Source: Thermoplasmatales archaeon (GTDB taxonomy: Archaea; Thermoplasmatota; Thermoplasmata; Thermoplasmatales; Thermoplasmataceae). Taken from it: a DNA stretch of 64,000 bases. Of the stretch, positions 17,391-26,081 are shown in pieces (positions within the stretch are counted from its first letter, which is position 1; every line of letters starts with the position of its first letter). The notes beneath the pieces were generated by a model. The model searched no databases. It was not told the DNA's origin and saw only the letters and a list, made by a program, of their open reading frames with translations. A program made the translations under genes and the position numbers. The stretch lies in assembly GCA_014874365.1 (NCBI GenBank), contig JACWAH010000010.1:62001-126000 (forward strand), given 5' to 3'.

Positions 17391-20030
17391 TTATGAAACT
17401 TCGTCGGCTATTGCTGCCCGAGCGGCAGAGAGCTTAGCAACCGGAATCCTGAACGGGGACGAAGACACGTAATCCAAACCAATGGAATGGCAGAAGCTTA
17501 TCGTTTGAGGATCGCCGCCCTGTTCACCGCATATTCCAATTTCCAGTCCGCTGTTGGTCTTCTTTCCCTTCTCGACTGCCATTTTCATCAACTGGCCAAC
17601 TCCGTTTTCGTCCACAGTTTCGAAAGGATCGCCCTCAAGGACACCGAGTTCGACGTACTTCGCCAGGAACTTTCCTTCCGCATCGTCCCTGCTGTAACCG
17701 AAGGTCATCTGTGTCAGATCATTTGTTCCGAACGAAAAGAAGTCAGAGTATTTGGCGATGGCATCGGCAGTGACGCAAGCCCTTGGGATCTCGATCATCG
17801 TACCGAACTTGTATTCCACCCGATCGTCACCCATCTCATCATCGATAACCTTTTCGAGCCTCTCCCTCAATAACCTGAGTTCATTCTCATGTCCAACAAG
17901 GGGAATCATGATCTCTGGAAGGATGCTTTTGCCCGTTCTCTTGACTGCTTTTGCAGCCGAAATTATTGCCCTTACCTGCATCTCGTATATTTCCGGATAG
18001 AGGATTCCGAGCCTGCATCCCCTGAATCCAAGCATTGGATTGAATTCCTCCAGGCTCCTGATAACAGACATGAGCTTCTCGGCATCCCTCAATTCCTTTC
18101 CGTCTCCAGGGTCTTTCTGCAGTGCGAAAATTTTCCTGAGGGTCTCCTCCTTATCCGGCAGGAATTCGTGCAGGGGTGGGTCCAGCAACCTGATGATTAC
18201 CGGGAATCCTTCCATTGTATTGAAAAATTCAGTAAAGTCACTCACCTGCATAGGAAGAAGCCTGTTCAGGAATGATCTTCTGGCATCGCTGGACTCGCTC
18301 ATTATCATTGATCTCATAATGGCGATACGATCATCGCCCAGGAACATTCTTTCCGTTCTGGCCAGGCCTATTCCCTCGGCTCCGTTCTTCCTGGCAAGTA
18401 TTGCCTCGGCAGGGGTATTTGCATTTGCCCTGATTCCCAACTTCCTGAATGAGTCAGCCCAGGATAGTAGTATTTCCCCCTCTCCCTGTAAGGAAGCTTC
18501 TACAGTTGGTACTTTTCCCAGATACACCTTGCCTGTTGTACCGTCTACCGTAACCAGGTCACCCTCATGCAGGGTTCGCCCCCTCATTATGACCGATCCC
18601 GCGCTTGGATCTACGCGTATTTCCTCTGCTCCAACCACCGCTGGTTTGCCCATCGCTCTTGCCACCACTGCGGCATGGGAAGTCATTCCACCCTTTTGCG
18701 TCAGGAAGCCAACGGAAACAGTCATTCCCCTGACGTCATCCGCGGTCGTTTCCGGTCGGATAAGGATTATAGCCTTCTCGGACTTGGACAGTTCTATAGC
18801 CCTTTGGGAAGAGAAAAATAATTTTCCCGTAGCAGCACCCGGGGAGGCAGCAAGTCCCTCAGCAATGATAGTCTCATTCCCTTCTGGTTTCACCAGGGGG
18901 TACAGGGTAGCGCGGAAAGTTTCAGGGGTTATCATCATGACCGCCTCTTTCCTGCTTATGATCCCCTCGTTTGCAAGGTCTACAGCTATTTTTATTGCAG
19001 CCTGTGCGCTTCTCTTCCCTTTCCTTACCTGAAGTAGGTAGAATTTACCTTTTTCAATGGTGAACTCGATGTCCACCATGTCTTTGTAGTGATTCTCTAG
19101 GATCCCTGCAGATCTGACAAGCTCAGAATAAGCCTCCGGCAAGTCCGTTCTGAGTACGTCTATATGTTTGGGAGTGCGTATTCCTGCAACCACGTCCTCG
19201 CCCTGAGCATTGCCCAGATATTCCGCAAACATCCTCTTTTCGCCGGTGTTAACGTCCCTGGTAAAGGCAACGCCGGTTGCAGAATCATTTCCCATGTTTC
19301 CGAAGACCATGGAAACGATGCTCACCGCAGTCCCCATTTCATCAGGGATGTGGTTGATCTGCCTGTAGACTTTAGCCCTTTCGGAGTTCCAGGAATTGAA
19401 CACAGCTTCAATGGCCATTGAAAGTTGTTTGCGGGGATCTTCAGGGAATGAAGCGCCATTCTTTTCATAAACAGCCTTATATTTTTCTATGAGTTCAGAG
19501 AGATTTGTTTCATTCAGGTCAGTATCGGAATTGAGCCCTAGTCTGGACTTGATCCTTTCAAGCTCCTTTTCAAACTCTTCTCTTGGAATTCCGGTGACTA
19601 TGTTACCGAACATCTGCAGCAACCGTCTGTAAGAATCGAGGGCAAATCTCCTGTTTCCCGTCAGATTTGCAATTGCACTGACAGTTTCTGAGTTCAGTCC
19701 TACGTTCAGAACCGTGTCCATCATTCCCGGCATACTGATCGGCGCACCAGACCGCACCGAGACAAGCAATGGATTTTCTTTGCCTCCGAACGCCTTTCCC
19801 GTCTTAACTTCAAGTGTTTTCAGCGCTTCAAAAGCCTGTTCCAGCATACCTTTCGGGAATTCTCCGTTTTTCAGGTAGTCCCTGCAGGCATCTGTGGTGA
19901 TGGTGAATCCAGGTGGGACGCTTAAACCTATATTACTCATCTCTGCAAGTCCAGCGCCTTTGCCGCCAAGCAGATCTACCGACCCTTTCCCGCCTTCGTT
20001 ATAAAGATACACGTATTTTTCGGAAGTCAC
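17391..20030 (-). CDS. ppdK: Pyruvate, phosphate dikinase
   Basis: Interconverts pyruvate + ATP + phosphate with phosphoenolpyruvate + AMP + pyrophosphate, linking glycolysis and gluconeogenesis. At 879 residues it has the standard PPDK length and order: N-terminal ATP-grasp domain (L-L-G-G-K-G-A-G-L-A-E-M near the start; S-V-R-S-G-A-P-I-S-M-P-G-M-M-D-T), the swivelling His domain with the phosphorylated His in G-G-M-T-S-H-A-A-V-V-A-R (about residue 455), and the C-terminal PEP/pyruvate barrel ending with G-I-C-G-E-Q-G-G-D-P. The GTG start at 20030 lies 23 bases after a TATA box (CTTATATGC on the minus strand, 20049-20057), so the message is probably leaderless. Confidence 0.95.
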   Translation of the reverse strand: MTSEKYVYLYNEGGKGSVDLLGGKGAGLAEMSNIGLSVPPGFTITTDACRDYLKNGEFPKGMLEQAFEALKTLEVKTGKAFGGKENPLLVSVRSGAPISMPGMMDTVLNVGLNSETVSAIANLTGNRRFALDSYRRLLQMFGNIVTGIPREEFEKELERIKSRLGLNSDTDLNETNLSELIEKYKAVYEKNGASFPEDPRKQLSMAIEAVFNSWNSERAKVYRQINHIPDEMGTAVSIVSMVFGNMGNDSATGVAFTRDVNTGEKRMFAEYLGNAQGEDVVAGIRTPKHIDVLRTDLPEAYSELVRSAGILENHYKDMVDIEFTIEKGKFYLLQVRKGKRSAQAAIKIAVDLANEGIISRKEAVMMITPETFRATLYPLVKPEGNETIIAEGLAASPGAATGKLFFSSQRAIELSKSEKAIILIRPETTADDVRGMTVSVGFLTQKGGMTSHAAVVARAMGKPAVVGAEEIRVDPSAGSVIMRGRTLHEGDLVTVDGTTGKVYLGKVPTVEASLQGEGEILLSWADSFRKLGIRANANTPAEAILARKNGAEGIGLARTERMFLGDDRIAIMRSMIMSESSDARRSFLNRLLPMQVSDFTEFFNTMEGFPVIIRLLDPPLHEFLPDKEETLRKIFALQKDPGDGKELRDAEKLMSVIRSLEEFNPMLGFRGCRLGILYPEIYEMQVRAIISAAKAVKRTGKSILPEIMIPLVGHENELRLLRERLEKVIDDEMGDDRVEYKFGTMIEIPRACVTADAIAKYSDFFSFGTNDLTQMTFGYSRDDAEGKFLAKYVELGVLEGDPFETVDENGVGQLMKMAVEKGKKTNSGLEIGICGEQGGDPQTISFCHSIGLDYVSSSPFRIPVAKLSAARAAIADEVS

Positions 20031-20239
20031 CTGTAATTATCTTTTATTGCATATAAGTTTCCCTGAGACTTTAATGAAGACGGATAACCTTTAAAATGCC
20101 TAAAAAAGCCACTAACAGCACCATAAAGCAAGGCTGGAAAATCGTTGAGATGGAAAACAATATTTATTGAAAAGGCTTTGTCAATTCATCTGGGAAGCAT
20201 ACTTCTTAACAAGCGGACTCATCTCGTTTGTAAGTTGAA

Positions 20240-20941
20240 ATGATAAGAACCGACCTGGAAACAAAACTTGGAAAGATATCCTACCTCTACAGGGAAGGTG
20301 ATATTCCCGTAATCTTCCTGCATGGACTTGGTTCCACGGGCAATTCATTTATGAGACTCATGAAATACTTTCCCGAAACATATTCCCTGTCCATGATTGA
20401 TCTTCTAGGTCATGGGAGAAGCTCAAAACCTGAAATTACCTATACAATAGATCAGCAGGCTGAATCTGTTTGGGAATTCATACAGTCGCTGTCACTCAAA
20501 AAGTTTACACTTGTTGGCAACTCATATGGTGGATGGATTGCAATGAGGGTCTTTGAAAGGTGGAAACCAGAAGCCAATCTGGTCCTGATTTCCAGTGCGG
20601 GGGTAAAGAGAGTACAGGCAGCTCCCCGCCCAGACGAGTCATTTATTGAAATGGTGGTAAAATCCAATTCCTTCAATGCTAGAAAAGTAATAGAGAAAAT
20701 CCTCCTCACCAACCAGAAAGAGCGCCGGATTGACGAAAACACGTTTGCAAACAATGTTCCGAGAACCCTCATATTCTGGGGAAAACAGGATAAAGTCATT
20801 CCAATATCATCCGGCGACATGCTCCGGGACTATATTCCGGGAAGCAGAATGCTGGTAATCGATGATGGTGGCCACACTGTGCATTACACGCATCCTGAAA
20901 TTGTTGCGAAAGAAATAATATCCTTCATTCAGAGCCAGTAA
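20240..20941 (+). CDS. Alpha/beta-fold hydrolase
   Basis: A 233-residue soluble esterase/lipase-like hydrolase. The oxyanion segment H-G-L-G-S-T-G appears at about residue 29, the nucleophile elbow G-N-S-Y-G-G at about 92-97, the acid in W-G-K-Q-D-K at about 180 and the His in D-G-G-H-T-V-H at about 214, giving a complete Ser-Asp-His triad. The lid region between nucleophile and acid is shorter than in many homologues. Substrate unknown. Its stop codon abuts the stop of the convergent thioesterase gene. Confidence 0.85.
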   Translation: MIRTDLETKLGKISYLYREGDIPVIFLHGLGSTGNSFMRLMKYFPETYSLSMIDLLGHGRSSKPEITYTIDQQAESVWEFIQSLSLKKFTLVGNSYGGWIAMRVFERWKPEANLVLISSAGVKRVQAAPRPDESFIEMVVKSNSFNARKVIEKILLTNQKERRIDENTFANNVPRTLIFWGKQDKVIPISSGDMLRDYIPGSRMLVIDDGGHTVHYTHPEIVAKEIISFIQSQ

Positions 20942-21346
20942 TCATTCCCTGTAAAGATACCACGAACCGGTTGCCACGGTGCAAAGATTTCCATCTCCAT
21001 CATAGATGTCGATCTGGGAATAGCCAATATTCCTGCCGGAACGCAGTTTCTTCCCCTTTGCTACTACTGGACCCATGCTTATAGGACGGATGAAATTGGA
21101 ACTCAGATTTATCGTTACCTGGTTCAGCACGTCCTTGTCGAAGAGAAGGGCAAAACCCCCAGCCACATCAGCAAGCGCCATAATTGCCCCGCCATTCATG
21201 ATGCCGCCAAATCTCTTTACATTATCAGTGAAGGGCATTTCAATCGTGATTTCGTTATCGGTTTTGGCAGTCACTTTGAGTTCCATCGGTTTCAGGAAGT
21301 TGTCGTTCAAAAGCAGATCATTGATCTCTTGAATGGTTATGTCCAT
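20942..21346 (-). CDS. PaaI-type hotdog thioesterase
   Basis: A 134-residue hotdog-fold acyl-CoA thioesterase. The characteristic N-G-G-A-I-M-A-L-A-D segment forms the central helix, with its Asp as the likely catalytic residue, and G-S-W-Y-L-Y near the C terminus ends the fold. It would release acyl groups from CoA; an enoyl-CoA hydratase and an acyl-CoA synthetase elsewhere in the window handle related substrates. It is divergent from the TrmB regulator, with 164 bases between the two start codons. Confidence 0.82.
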   Translation of the reverse strand: MDITIQEINDLLLNDNFLKPMELKVTAKTDNEITIEMPFTDNVKRFGGIMNGGAIMALADVAGGFALLFDKDVLNQVTINLSSNFIRPISMGPVVAKGKKLRSGRNIGYSQIDIYDGDGNLCTVATGSWYLYRE

Positions 21347-21482
21347 AATGCGTCATACTTTAATGATTAATCAATCTTCCAGAATAAATGGTAGCACATA
21401 TAATAATGTTCATATATAATGGCGCATCTTTATTGCAGTTTTTACAACTCCATATTTTCAGATAGATCGTTTACCGAAAAGG

Positions 21483-21490
21483 GTTATAAG
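21483..21490 (+). promoter_or_regulatory. TATA box of the TrmB-type regulator
   Basis: GTTATAAG is centred 25 bases before the ATG at 21511, consistent with leaderless transcription. Confidence 0.5.
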
Positions 21491-21510
21491 CAAGAGCGCT
21501 ATAATTAGCA

Positions 21511-22227
21511 ATGGAAGCTAATCCGGATACAGTCGCGCGAGTCGAAGACACCCTCAGGATGCTGGGGCTGTCGTCGTACGAAGCTCAGGGATTTGGGGCT
21601 TTGATTATCCATGGTGTCGCAAACGCGGATGTAATTGCCGATACAGCAAGAATTCCAAGGACTTCTGCATACAAGGTCATGGAGTCGCTTGTCCAGAAGG
21701 GTTTTGTCAAGGAGACTGAGGGTCGACCGAGAATGTTCAAGCCGGAGGATCTCCAGGTTATAAGGGATTCAATAGAGAACAGGATCAGCAATCTTTTCTC
21801 GGATCTCAGGGTCTTACAGGATTCCCTTCCGTCAAAGGGGGAGCCACAGCTTATCTATACAATCTACGGTAAGCAGAAAGTTCTCGACAAGCTTATTGAG
21901 ATGTTCAATCTCACAGAGAAGGAGATTTTCGTCTGCACTCCCAGGGTAAGGGAGATCAGGATTGAATTGAAGAAAGCGATAGACAACGCCATTAAGAGAG
22001 GAGTTCGTGTGGTTTTCGTTGCACCGCCAAACAAGAGGGTTCCTGAGAACTCCGAGGTCTACAGGAAGGAAAGCCTGATAGCCACCGACGCGGTGAGCGA
22101 CGCTACAAGGGCAATGATTGCGGGCCCGGATATGGATACATGCGGATACACGGATACGCCTGCCCTCGCGATGCATGTGAGGCAGTTCATCAACATAATA
22201 ATCGGAAACACGACAGCGGAGGGATAG
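21511..22227 (+). CDS. TrmB-family transcriptional regulator
   Basis: A 238-residue DNA-binding protein. Residues about 10-75 form a winged helix of the TrmB type (L-G-L-S-S-Y-E-A-Q, then T-A-R-I-P-R-T-S-A-Y-K-V as recognition helix, then a basic wing E-T-E-G-R-P-R). A short coiled segment and a PLD-like effector domain (about 108-235) follow, as in TrmB proteins that sense sugars or other metabolites. Its targets cannot be read; the divergent thioesterase or the downstream nfo and DUF1015 genes are candidates. It runs into nfo with only four bases between stop and start. Confidence 0.85.
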   Translation: MEANPDTVARVEDTLRMLGLSSYEAQGFGALIIHGVANADVIADTARIPRTSAYKVMESLVQKGFVKETEGRPRMFKPEDLQVIRDSIENRISNLFSDLRVLQDSLPSKGEPQLIYTIYGKQKVLDKLIEMFNLTEKEIFVCTPRVREIRIELKKAIDNAIKRGVRVVFVAPPNKRVPENSEVYRKESLIATDAVSDATRAMIAGPDMDTCGYTDTPALAMHVRQFINIIIGNTTAEG

Positions 22228-22231
22228 ATCG

Positions 22232-23089
22232 TTGACTTTCAGAGGATACAGCATTACGCTGGGAGGGCACGTCTCGACTGCAGGTGGAATTTGGAACGCC
22301 CCATTAAGGGCGGAGAAATTTGGGTTTCCAACATTCCAGATTTTTTCAAAGAATCAGATGCAGTGGAATGCGAAGCCTATACTGGAAAAGGATAGGGAAG
22401 ACTTCAAGTTAAAAGTAAAAGAGAGGAAAATGGAGAAAATAATGATCCATGCCTCCTATCTGCTCAATCTTGGAGCATCAAAGGAATTGCAGAGGAAGAA
22501 GACCCTGAATGGTTTCAGCGAGGAAATTCGAAGGGCCGACCTGCTTGACGCAGATTATCTTGTAATTCATCCCGGATCGGCTGGGGATGGCACTGAAAAT
22601 CATGCCATGTCGAACATAACAGAAGCGATCAACGAGTCGTTTCGCGATGACCAGAGGGTAACAGTATTGCTGGAAACCGCAGCTGGACAGGGAAGCAACG
22701 TTGGCTATACTTTCGAACAGCTAGCGCAGATGATCGACGGCGTCCAGAAAAAGGACCGTGTTGGAGTCTGTTTTGATACCTGCCATGTATTCGCCTCCGG
22801 ATACGACATCAGGAGCAAGGAAGGATACGCGGAGTCAATGGACAGGCTTTCCTCAACAGTCGGGTTGGCGATGTTGAAAGGAATGCACCTGAACGATTCC
22901 AAAGGAGAAAAGGGGAGCAGGCTGGATCGCCACGAACAGATAGGAAAAGGCAAGCTGGGCCTGGAAGGGATTTCTAATTTTGTTACAGACAAAAGATTAT
23001 CAAAAATACCCATGTGCCTCGAAACTCCTCTAGGCGAGGATGGATACGACAGGGACATAGAGAATATACTGGGTATTCTCAAAGGGTGA
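22232..23089 (+). CDS. nfo: Endonuclease IV (AP endonuclease)
   Basis: A 285-residue zinc-dependent apurinic/apyrimidinic endonuclease that nicks DNA at abasic sites in base excision repair. Family signatures are intact: G-G-H-V-S-T-A-G-G near the N terminus, I-H-A-S-Y-L-L-N-L-G, L-V-I-H-P-G-S, L-L-E-T-A-A-G-Q-G, C-F-D-T-C-H-V-F-A-S-G-Y and the C-terminal C-L-E-T-P. It is translated from a TTG at 22232 preceded by GGAGGGA inside the end of the regulator gene, so it probably sits in one operon with the TrmB-type gene and the DUF1015 gene. Confidence 0.93.
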   Translation: MTFRGYSITLGGHVSTAGGIWNAPLRAEKFGFPTFQIFSKNQMQWNAKPILEKDREDFKLKVKERKMEKIMIHASYLLNLGASKELQRKKTLNGFSEEIRRADLLDADYLVIHPGSAGDGTENHAMSNITEAINESFRDDQRVTVLLETAAGQGSNVGYTFEQLAQMIDGVQKKDRVGVCFDTCHVFASGYDIRSKEGYAESMDRLSSTVGLAMLKGMHLNDSKGEKGSRLDRHEQIGKGKLGLEGISNFVTDKRLSKIPMCLETPLGEDGYDRDIENILGILKG

Positions 23090-23096
23090 ATTTCAT

Positions 23097-24287
23097 TTGA
23101 AGATTTCAGCATTCAGGCCGCTGGTTTACTCTGACGAAGCCAGGAATTATCATTCTCCGCCTTACGATACAATTTCAGCTGAAATGGAAGCGGAACTGAA
23201 GAAAAATCCCGAAAATATCACGCACGCCACCCTCCCGGAGAAAGAGGATTATTCTGATGCAGTTGGTTTTTTGGAGGACCTGAAATCCAGGGGGATTATG
23301 AAGAAACTCGACAATGATTGCATAGTGATCCTGTCACAGAAATTCAGGTACAATGATGATGACTACCGAAGGCATGGGATAATTGCGCTAACTTCAATTT
23401 ATCCGCCAGACGGGAGCATTAAGCCACATGAAAGGACTTTTGACGGACCCAAGAGGCAGAGATTGAATCTCATGTCCGCACTGAAATGCCAGCCTGAGCC
23501 AATTTTCCTTCTTGTGTCTAACCAGAATTTTCTTGGGGCTTTGAAAAAATACACCGAAGAGCATACACCGGACAGGCAGATTGAAGAGCCCATTGGAGTG
23601 GTAAACGACATTTTCTTTGTCAAGGATGAGGAAACGATAAGGCAGTTCATCCAGATTGTGGAACAGGATAATTCAATAGTAGCGGACGGGCATCACAGGC
23701 TCGCGGCAACAATGGAGCTAGCCGAGCTTTCTGGAGGAAAATGGAGGGACTTCTGGGGCAGCAGTTTATCTTATATAACATCTGTTTCAGATTCCGGCCT
23801 GTTGATAGGAGGGATACACAGATGCCTGGGTTTTCCCATTAACATGGAAGAACTTCTAAATTCCCTTAAGGAGTATTTTACCATAGTGGATCTTGAGAAA
23901 CCAACATCTCTTGAAAACATAACCCTGTATCATGAGGGATTCCATGAACTTAAGCCGGACTTAGACAAGATCGCTGCTTTTCTAGGGAAAGAAAAGGACC
24001 TCCTGTATCCTGCCATTATGGTCAGGGAAATAATACTGAAGAAGGCCCTCTCGCTTGAGGAAAACGTCATAGAAGAGAAAGTGAAATACATCCACGATTC
24101 CAATGAAGCGATCAGGGGAGTGGATGAAAAGAAATTCTCTCTAGCAATACTGCTCCCTTCATGGGACAAGTATTCGTTCATAAGGCTCATAATGAAAGGA
24201 GAAGTGCTGACCCAGAAGTCAACATATTTTTACCCAAAGCCTCCTTCAGGGATTGTCCTGAACTGCTATTCCCAGGAATCCAGTTGA
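23097..24287 (+). CDS. DUF1015 family protein
   Basis: A 396-residue protein of the DUF1015 family, found in bacteria and archaea and not characterised. The N-terminal F-R-P-L-V-Y...S-P-P-Y-D-T-I-S and the central A-D-G-H-H-R-L-A-A-T (about residues 195-204) are family hallmarks. The latter resembles a ParB/Srx-type nucleotide-binding motif, so an ATP- or CTP-using activity is conceivable. TTG start with GGGTGA at the end of nfo, seven bases upstream. It may share a transcript with nfo and with the tRNA gene that follows 16 bases later. Confidence 0.85.
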   Translation: MKISAFRPLVYSDEARNYHSPPYDTISAEMEAELKKNPENITHATLPEKEDYSDAVGFLEDLKSRGIMKKLDNDCIVILSQKFRYNDDDYRRHGIIALTSIYPPDGSIKPHERTFDGPKRQRLNLMSALKCQPEPIFLLVSNQNFLGALKKYTEEHTPDRQIEEPIGVVNDIFFVKDEETIRQFIQIVEQDNSIVADGHHRLAATMELAELSGGKWRDFWGSSLSYITSVSDSGLLIGGIHRCLGFPINMEELLNSLKEYFTIVDLEKPTSLENITLYHEGFHELKPDLDKIAAFLGKEKDLLYPAIMVREIILKKALSLEENVIEEKVKYIHDSNEAIRGVDEKKFSLAILLPSWDKYSFIRLIMKGEVLTQKSTYFYPKPPSGIVLNCYSQESS

Positions 24288-24303
24288 TAAAGGATTTAGT
24301 GGT

Positions 24304-24376
24304 GCCACTGTAGCTTAGACTGGTTGAGCAGCTGATTCGTAATCAGCAGGCCGGGGGTTCAAATCCCTCCAGTGGC
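24304..24376 (+). tRNA. tRNA-Thr (anticodon CGT)
   Basis: A complete cloverleaf: acceptor arms GCCACTG and CAGTGGC pair fully, an anticodon stem GCTGA/TCAGC encloses the loop TTCGTAA with anticodon CGT at 24338-24340, and a T-arm contains GGTTCAAATCC. No CCA is encoded. A T-run (24377-24382) follows directly and should end transcription. Part of its 3' half is repeated at 25560-25599, which marks this tRNA as a likely integration target. Confidence 0.93.
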
Positions 24377-24383
24377 TTTTTTA
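24377..24383 (+). terminator. T-tract terminator after tRNA-Thr
   Basis: A run of six T followed by ATT directly after the discriminator base, the usual archaeal oligo-T stop signal. Confidence 0.5.
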
Positions 24384-24391
24384 TTACTTGG

Positions 24392-24865
24392 TCAACTCTC
24401 TTTTTTTATTTCAGGAGCAAGTGGAAGCAGGTTCTTTTCTACAAAGCCGACAAACGCAGGATCAAACCACGATTGCATTTCCGTCTGTTTCCAGTATTTT
24501 CCAATTCTCCCATATGTAAAGGCGTTTTTCATCCACTGGAACCAACCACTCCATTCATTGTCTTTGAGTATTTTTCGTTCCCTCATGTGGAATATGTGCG
24601 CACAGATGAATTGGGTGTAGTAGGATAAGGCCAATTCATTGCTCAAGTTTTCAGGAACATCGTATATTATTCGTATGTTTTCCGGGTTTGCAATAAACAT
24701 TTCTATCAGGTTGTGCATCTTATCGTCCAGATCTGTCAATATCCTCGTTTCAAGGTCAGTTGAGTAGGTTCTTGTCTGTCTTCTTGAAAAATAGAGTGTC
24801 AGGATTAGGGTGCCAACAATTCCAACAGTCTGAGCTATTGTCAGGATTTCGCTATAATTTACTAT
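24392..24865 (-). CDS. Small membrane-anchored hypothetical protein lacking a standard start codon
   Basis: A TTG at 24739 gives a 115-residue protein, but the same frame stays open to 24865 and encodes a good hydrophobic segment (I-A-Q-T-V-G-I-V-G-T-L-I-L-T-L-Y-F) followed by basic residues and an acidic helix. This gives a membrane anchor plus cytoplasmic domain, a layout I have seen in small uncharacterised proteins of similar sequence. No ATG, GTG or TTG occurs in the upstream part; the first codons are ATA GTA. Either the start codon has mutated, a non-standard start is used, or only the 115-residue soluble part is made. It lies inside the tRNA-bounded segment. Confidence 0.55.
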   Translation of the reverse strand: MVNYSEILTIAQTVGIVGTLILTLYFSRRQTRTYSTDLETRILTDLDDKMHNLIEMFIANPENIRIIYDVPENLSNELALSYYTQFICAHIFHMRERKILKDNEWSGWFQWMKNAFTYGRIGKYWKQTEMQSWFDPAFVGFVEKNLLPLAPEIKKES

Positions 24866-24989
24866 TTATGAATATACTATGCTGACATTATAAAATTGAT
24901 CTCTTAGATATTTATGGGTTCAATTCTGTCTAGCAGCTTATGCCAAATAATTGTGAGTTTTTAACGTATTTTAATCATTGTTTTTCAGC

Positions 24990-25412
24990 TTAAGGGGATT
25001 TCATTGTTGAATCATGTAACCATGGGGTATTCACAAGACCCACCAATATACCTTCTGAGCTCAAGAATCTGGAGACAACCTGACCATAGGGTTCCTTAAA
25101 ATCGTCCACCAAAAATTTGTAACCTTTTCTTTTCATCTCTTCGGATGCCTCTTTCACGTTTTCAACTTCAAACTCCAGCCATGCTTGAGGTTTAGGAATA
25201 TCTTCTGGCCAAGTTTTCGTTCCAAAGCAATCTTCTGCGGCCAAGGACAGAGGCCAGATTGCGAAACCATTAGATCCGTCTAACTTCTGGGCATGCATGT
25301 ATCCTCCTTCGTATTCATTAAATTCAATTCCAAGGTCCTGGGAGTACAACTTCTTGGATGGGAATAAATCATCAGGAATCGGCCCAAATCCGGCTATAAA
25401 CAATATTTTCAT
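24990..25412 (-). CDS. VOC (glyoxalase/bleomycin-resistance fold) family protein
   Basis: About 140 residues with the pattern of a small VOC-superfamily protein: I-A-G-F-G-P-I near the start, P-K-P-Q-A-W-L-E-F-E-V-E-N-V in the middle, and E-P-Y-G-Q-V-V-S-R-F-L-S-S-E-G-I-L-V-G near the end, with candidate metal ligands in the usual strand positions. Its reaction is unknown; homologues include metal-dependent lyases, dioxygenases and resistance proteins. The ATG at 25412 is preferred over the upstream in-frame start at 25430 because the fold begins there. It lies inside the tRNA-bounded segment. Confidence 0.72.
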   Translation of the reverse strand: MKILFIAGFGPIPDDLFPSKKLYSQDLGIEFNEYEGGYMHAQKLDGSNGFAIWPLSLAAEDCFGTKTWPEDIPKPQAWLEFEVENVKEASEEMKRKGYKFLVDDFKEPYGQVVSRFLSSEGILVGLVNTPWLHDSTMKSP

Positions 25413-25559
25413 TGTTAGTGCAACAAGCATTGGAATAATAAGTAATTAACTACTACTCCCAAGAAACTCATTGTTGCACCAAAGCTAAAACCAACTCTCG
25501 GGAAATTGACTTTTCTTACAGAAACATCTTTTCTAGACTAAAGGAACATCCGGATTTGT

Positions 25560-25599
25560 TTCGTAATCAGCAGGTCGGGGTTCAAATCCCTCCAGCGGC
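25560..25599 (+). repeat. Partial copy of the tRNA-Thr 3' half (candidate attachment site)
   Basis: These 40 bases match 24336-24376 of the tRNA-Thr gene with two substitutions and one missing G. They run from the anticodon loop through the T-arm and the 3' acceptor strand; the 5' half is absent, so this is not a tRNA gene. Such direct repeats are the usual product of site-specific integration into a tRNA gene. Confidence 0.75.
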
Positions 25600-26063
25600 T
25601 TCTTCAAAAATTTCACTCTTCTGGAATCCGTGGGTTCGCGGTATTTAATTAATGTACCGCTATTTTGGTCAATATATATGTTTACCCTAAAGTACATCTG
25701 AGTTTAGACCCGTATTTCTAGTGTTTCTTTAATAGCTCTTTCGTTACCGCTCTGGGTGATGAGCCGAATTCTTCTAAGAACGAGCCCGATGAAAAAGTAC
25801 TAAACAGAAGCCTTGATGGAAAACATTCCCATCTTTCACCCATTGTTACGCTATTGTGAAACTACTCCTTATCCATGCCGTGTCACGATTGCCTGCAACC
25901 AAGCATATTTCCTTAACAGAGTTACAAATTCCGAACCTGTAACTCAAAGTTGCGAATCACTCTTTCGGAGTATGTGTACTCTATCCTGTCAAATTTGTTT
26001 AAAATGCATAAAATCACCGGAATACATGCGGGGAAAACCCGTAGTAATTTGTAAGATGTAGAC
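25600..26063. other. Intergenic stretch, no gene recognised
   Basis: About 460 bases of AT-rich sequence. It includes a GCGGTA/TACCGC inverted repeat (25638-25643 and 25655-25660) and an AATATATATG box at about 25671-25680 that could be a promoter, but no reading frame with protein-like composition. The right end leads into the vapB promoter region. Confidence 0.35.
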
Positions 26064-26073
26064 ATGTATACAT
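26064..26073. promoter_or_regulatory. Palindrome upstream of vapB, candidate autoregulatory operator
   Basis: ATGTATACAT is a perfect 10-base palindrome ending nine bases before the vapB ATG. Antitoxins of this type usually bind such palindromes to repress their own operon; the role here is inferred from position only. Confidence 0.4.
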
Positions 26074-26081
26074 ATCTGCAA

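Noticed and set aside
18040-19032. Long (330-codon) plus-strand frame inside ppdK
   Set aside because: It is antisense to a highly conserved part of pyruvate phosphate dikinase; composition is low-complexity Ser/Pro and no start signal is seen.
25560-25599. Possible second tRNA gene
   Set aside because: Only the anticodon-to-acceptor 3' half is present; the D-arm and 5' acceptor strand are missing, so it is a repeat, not a functional tRNA.
25750-25800. C/D-box-like RNA suggested by GTGATGAG and CGATGAA
   Set aside because: No matching D box (CTGA) at the right spacing could be found.
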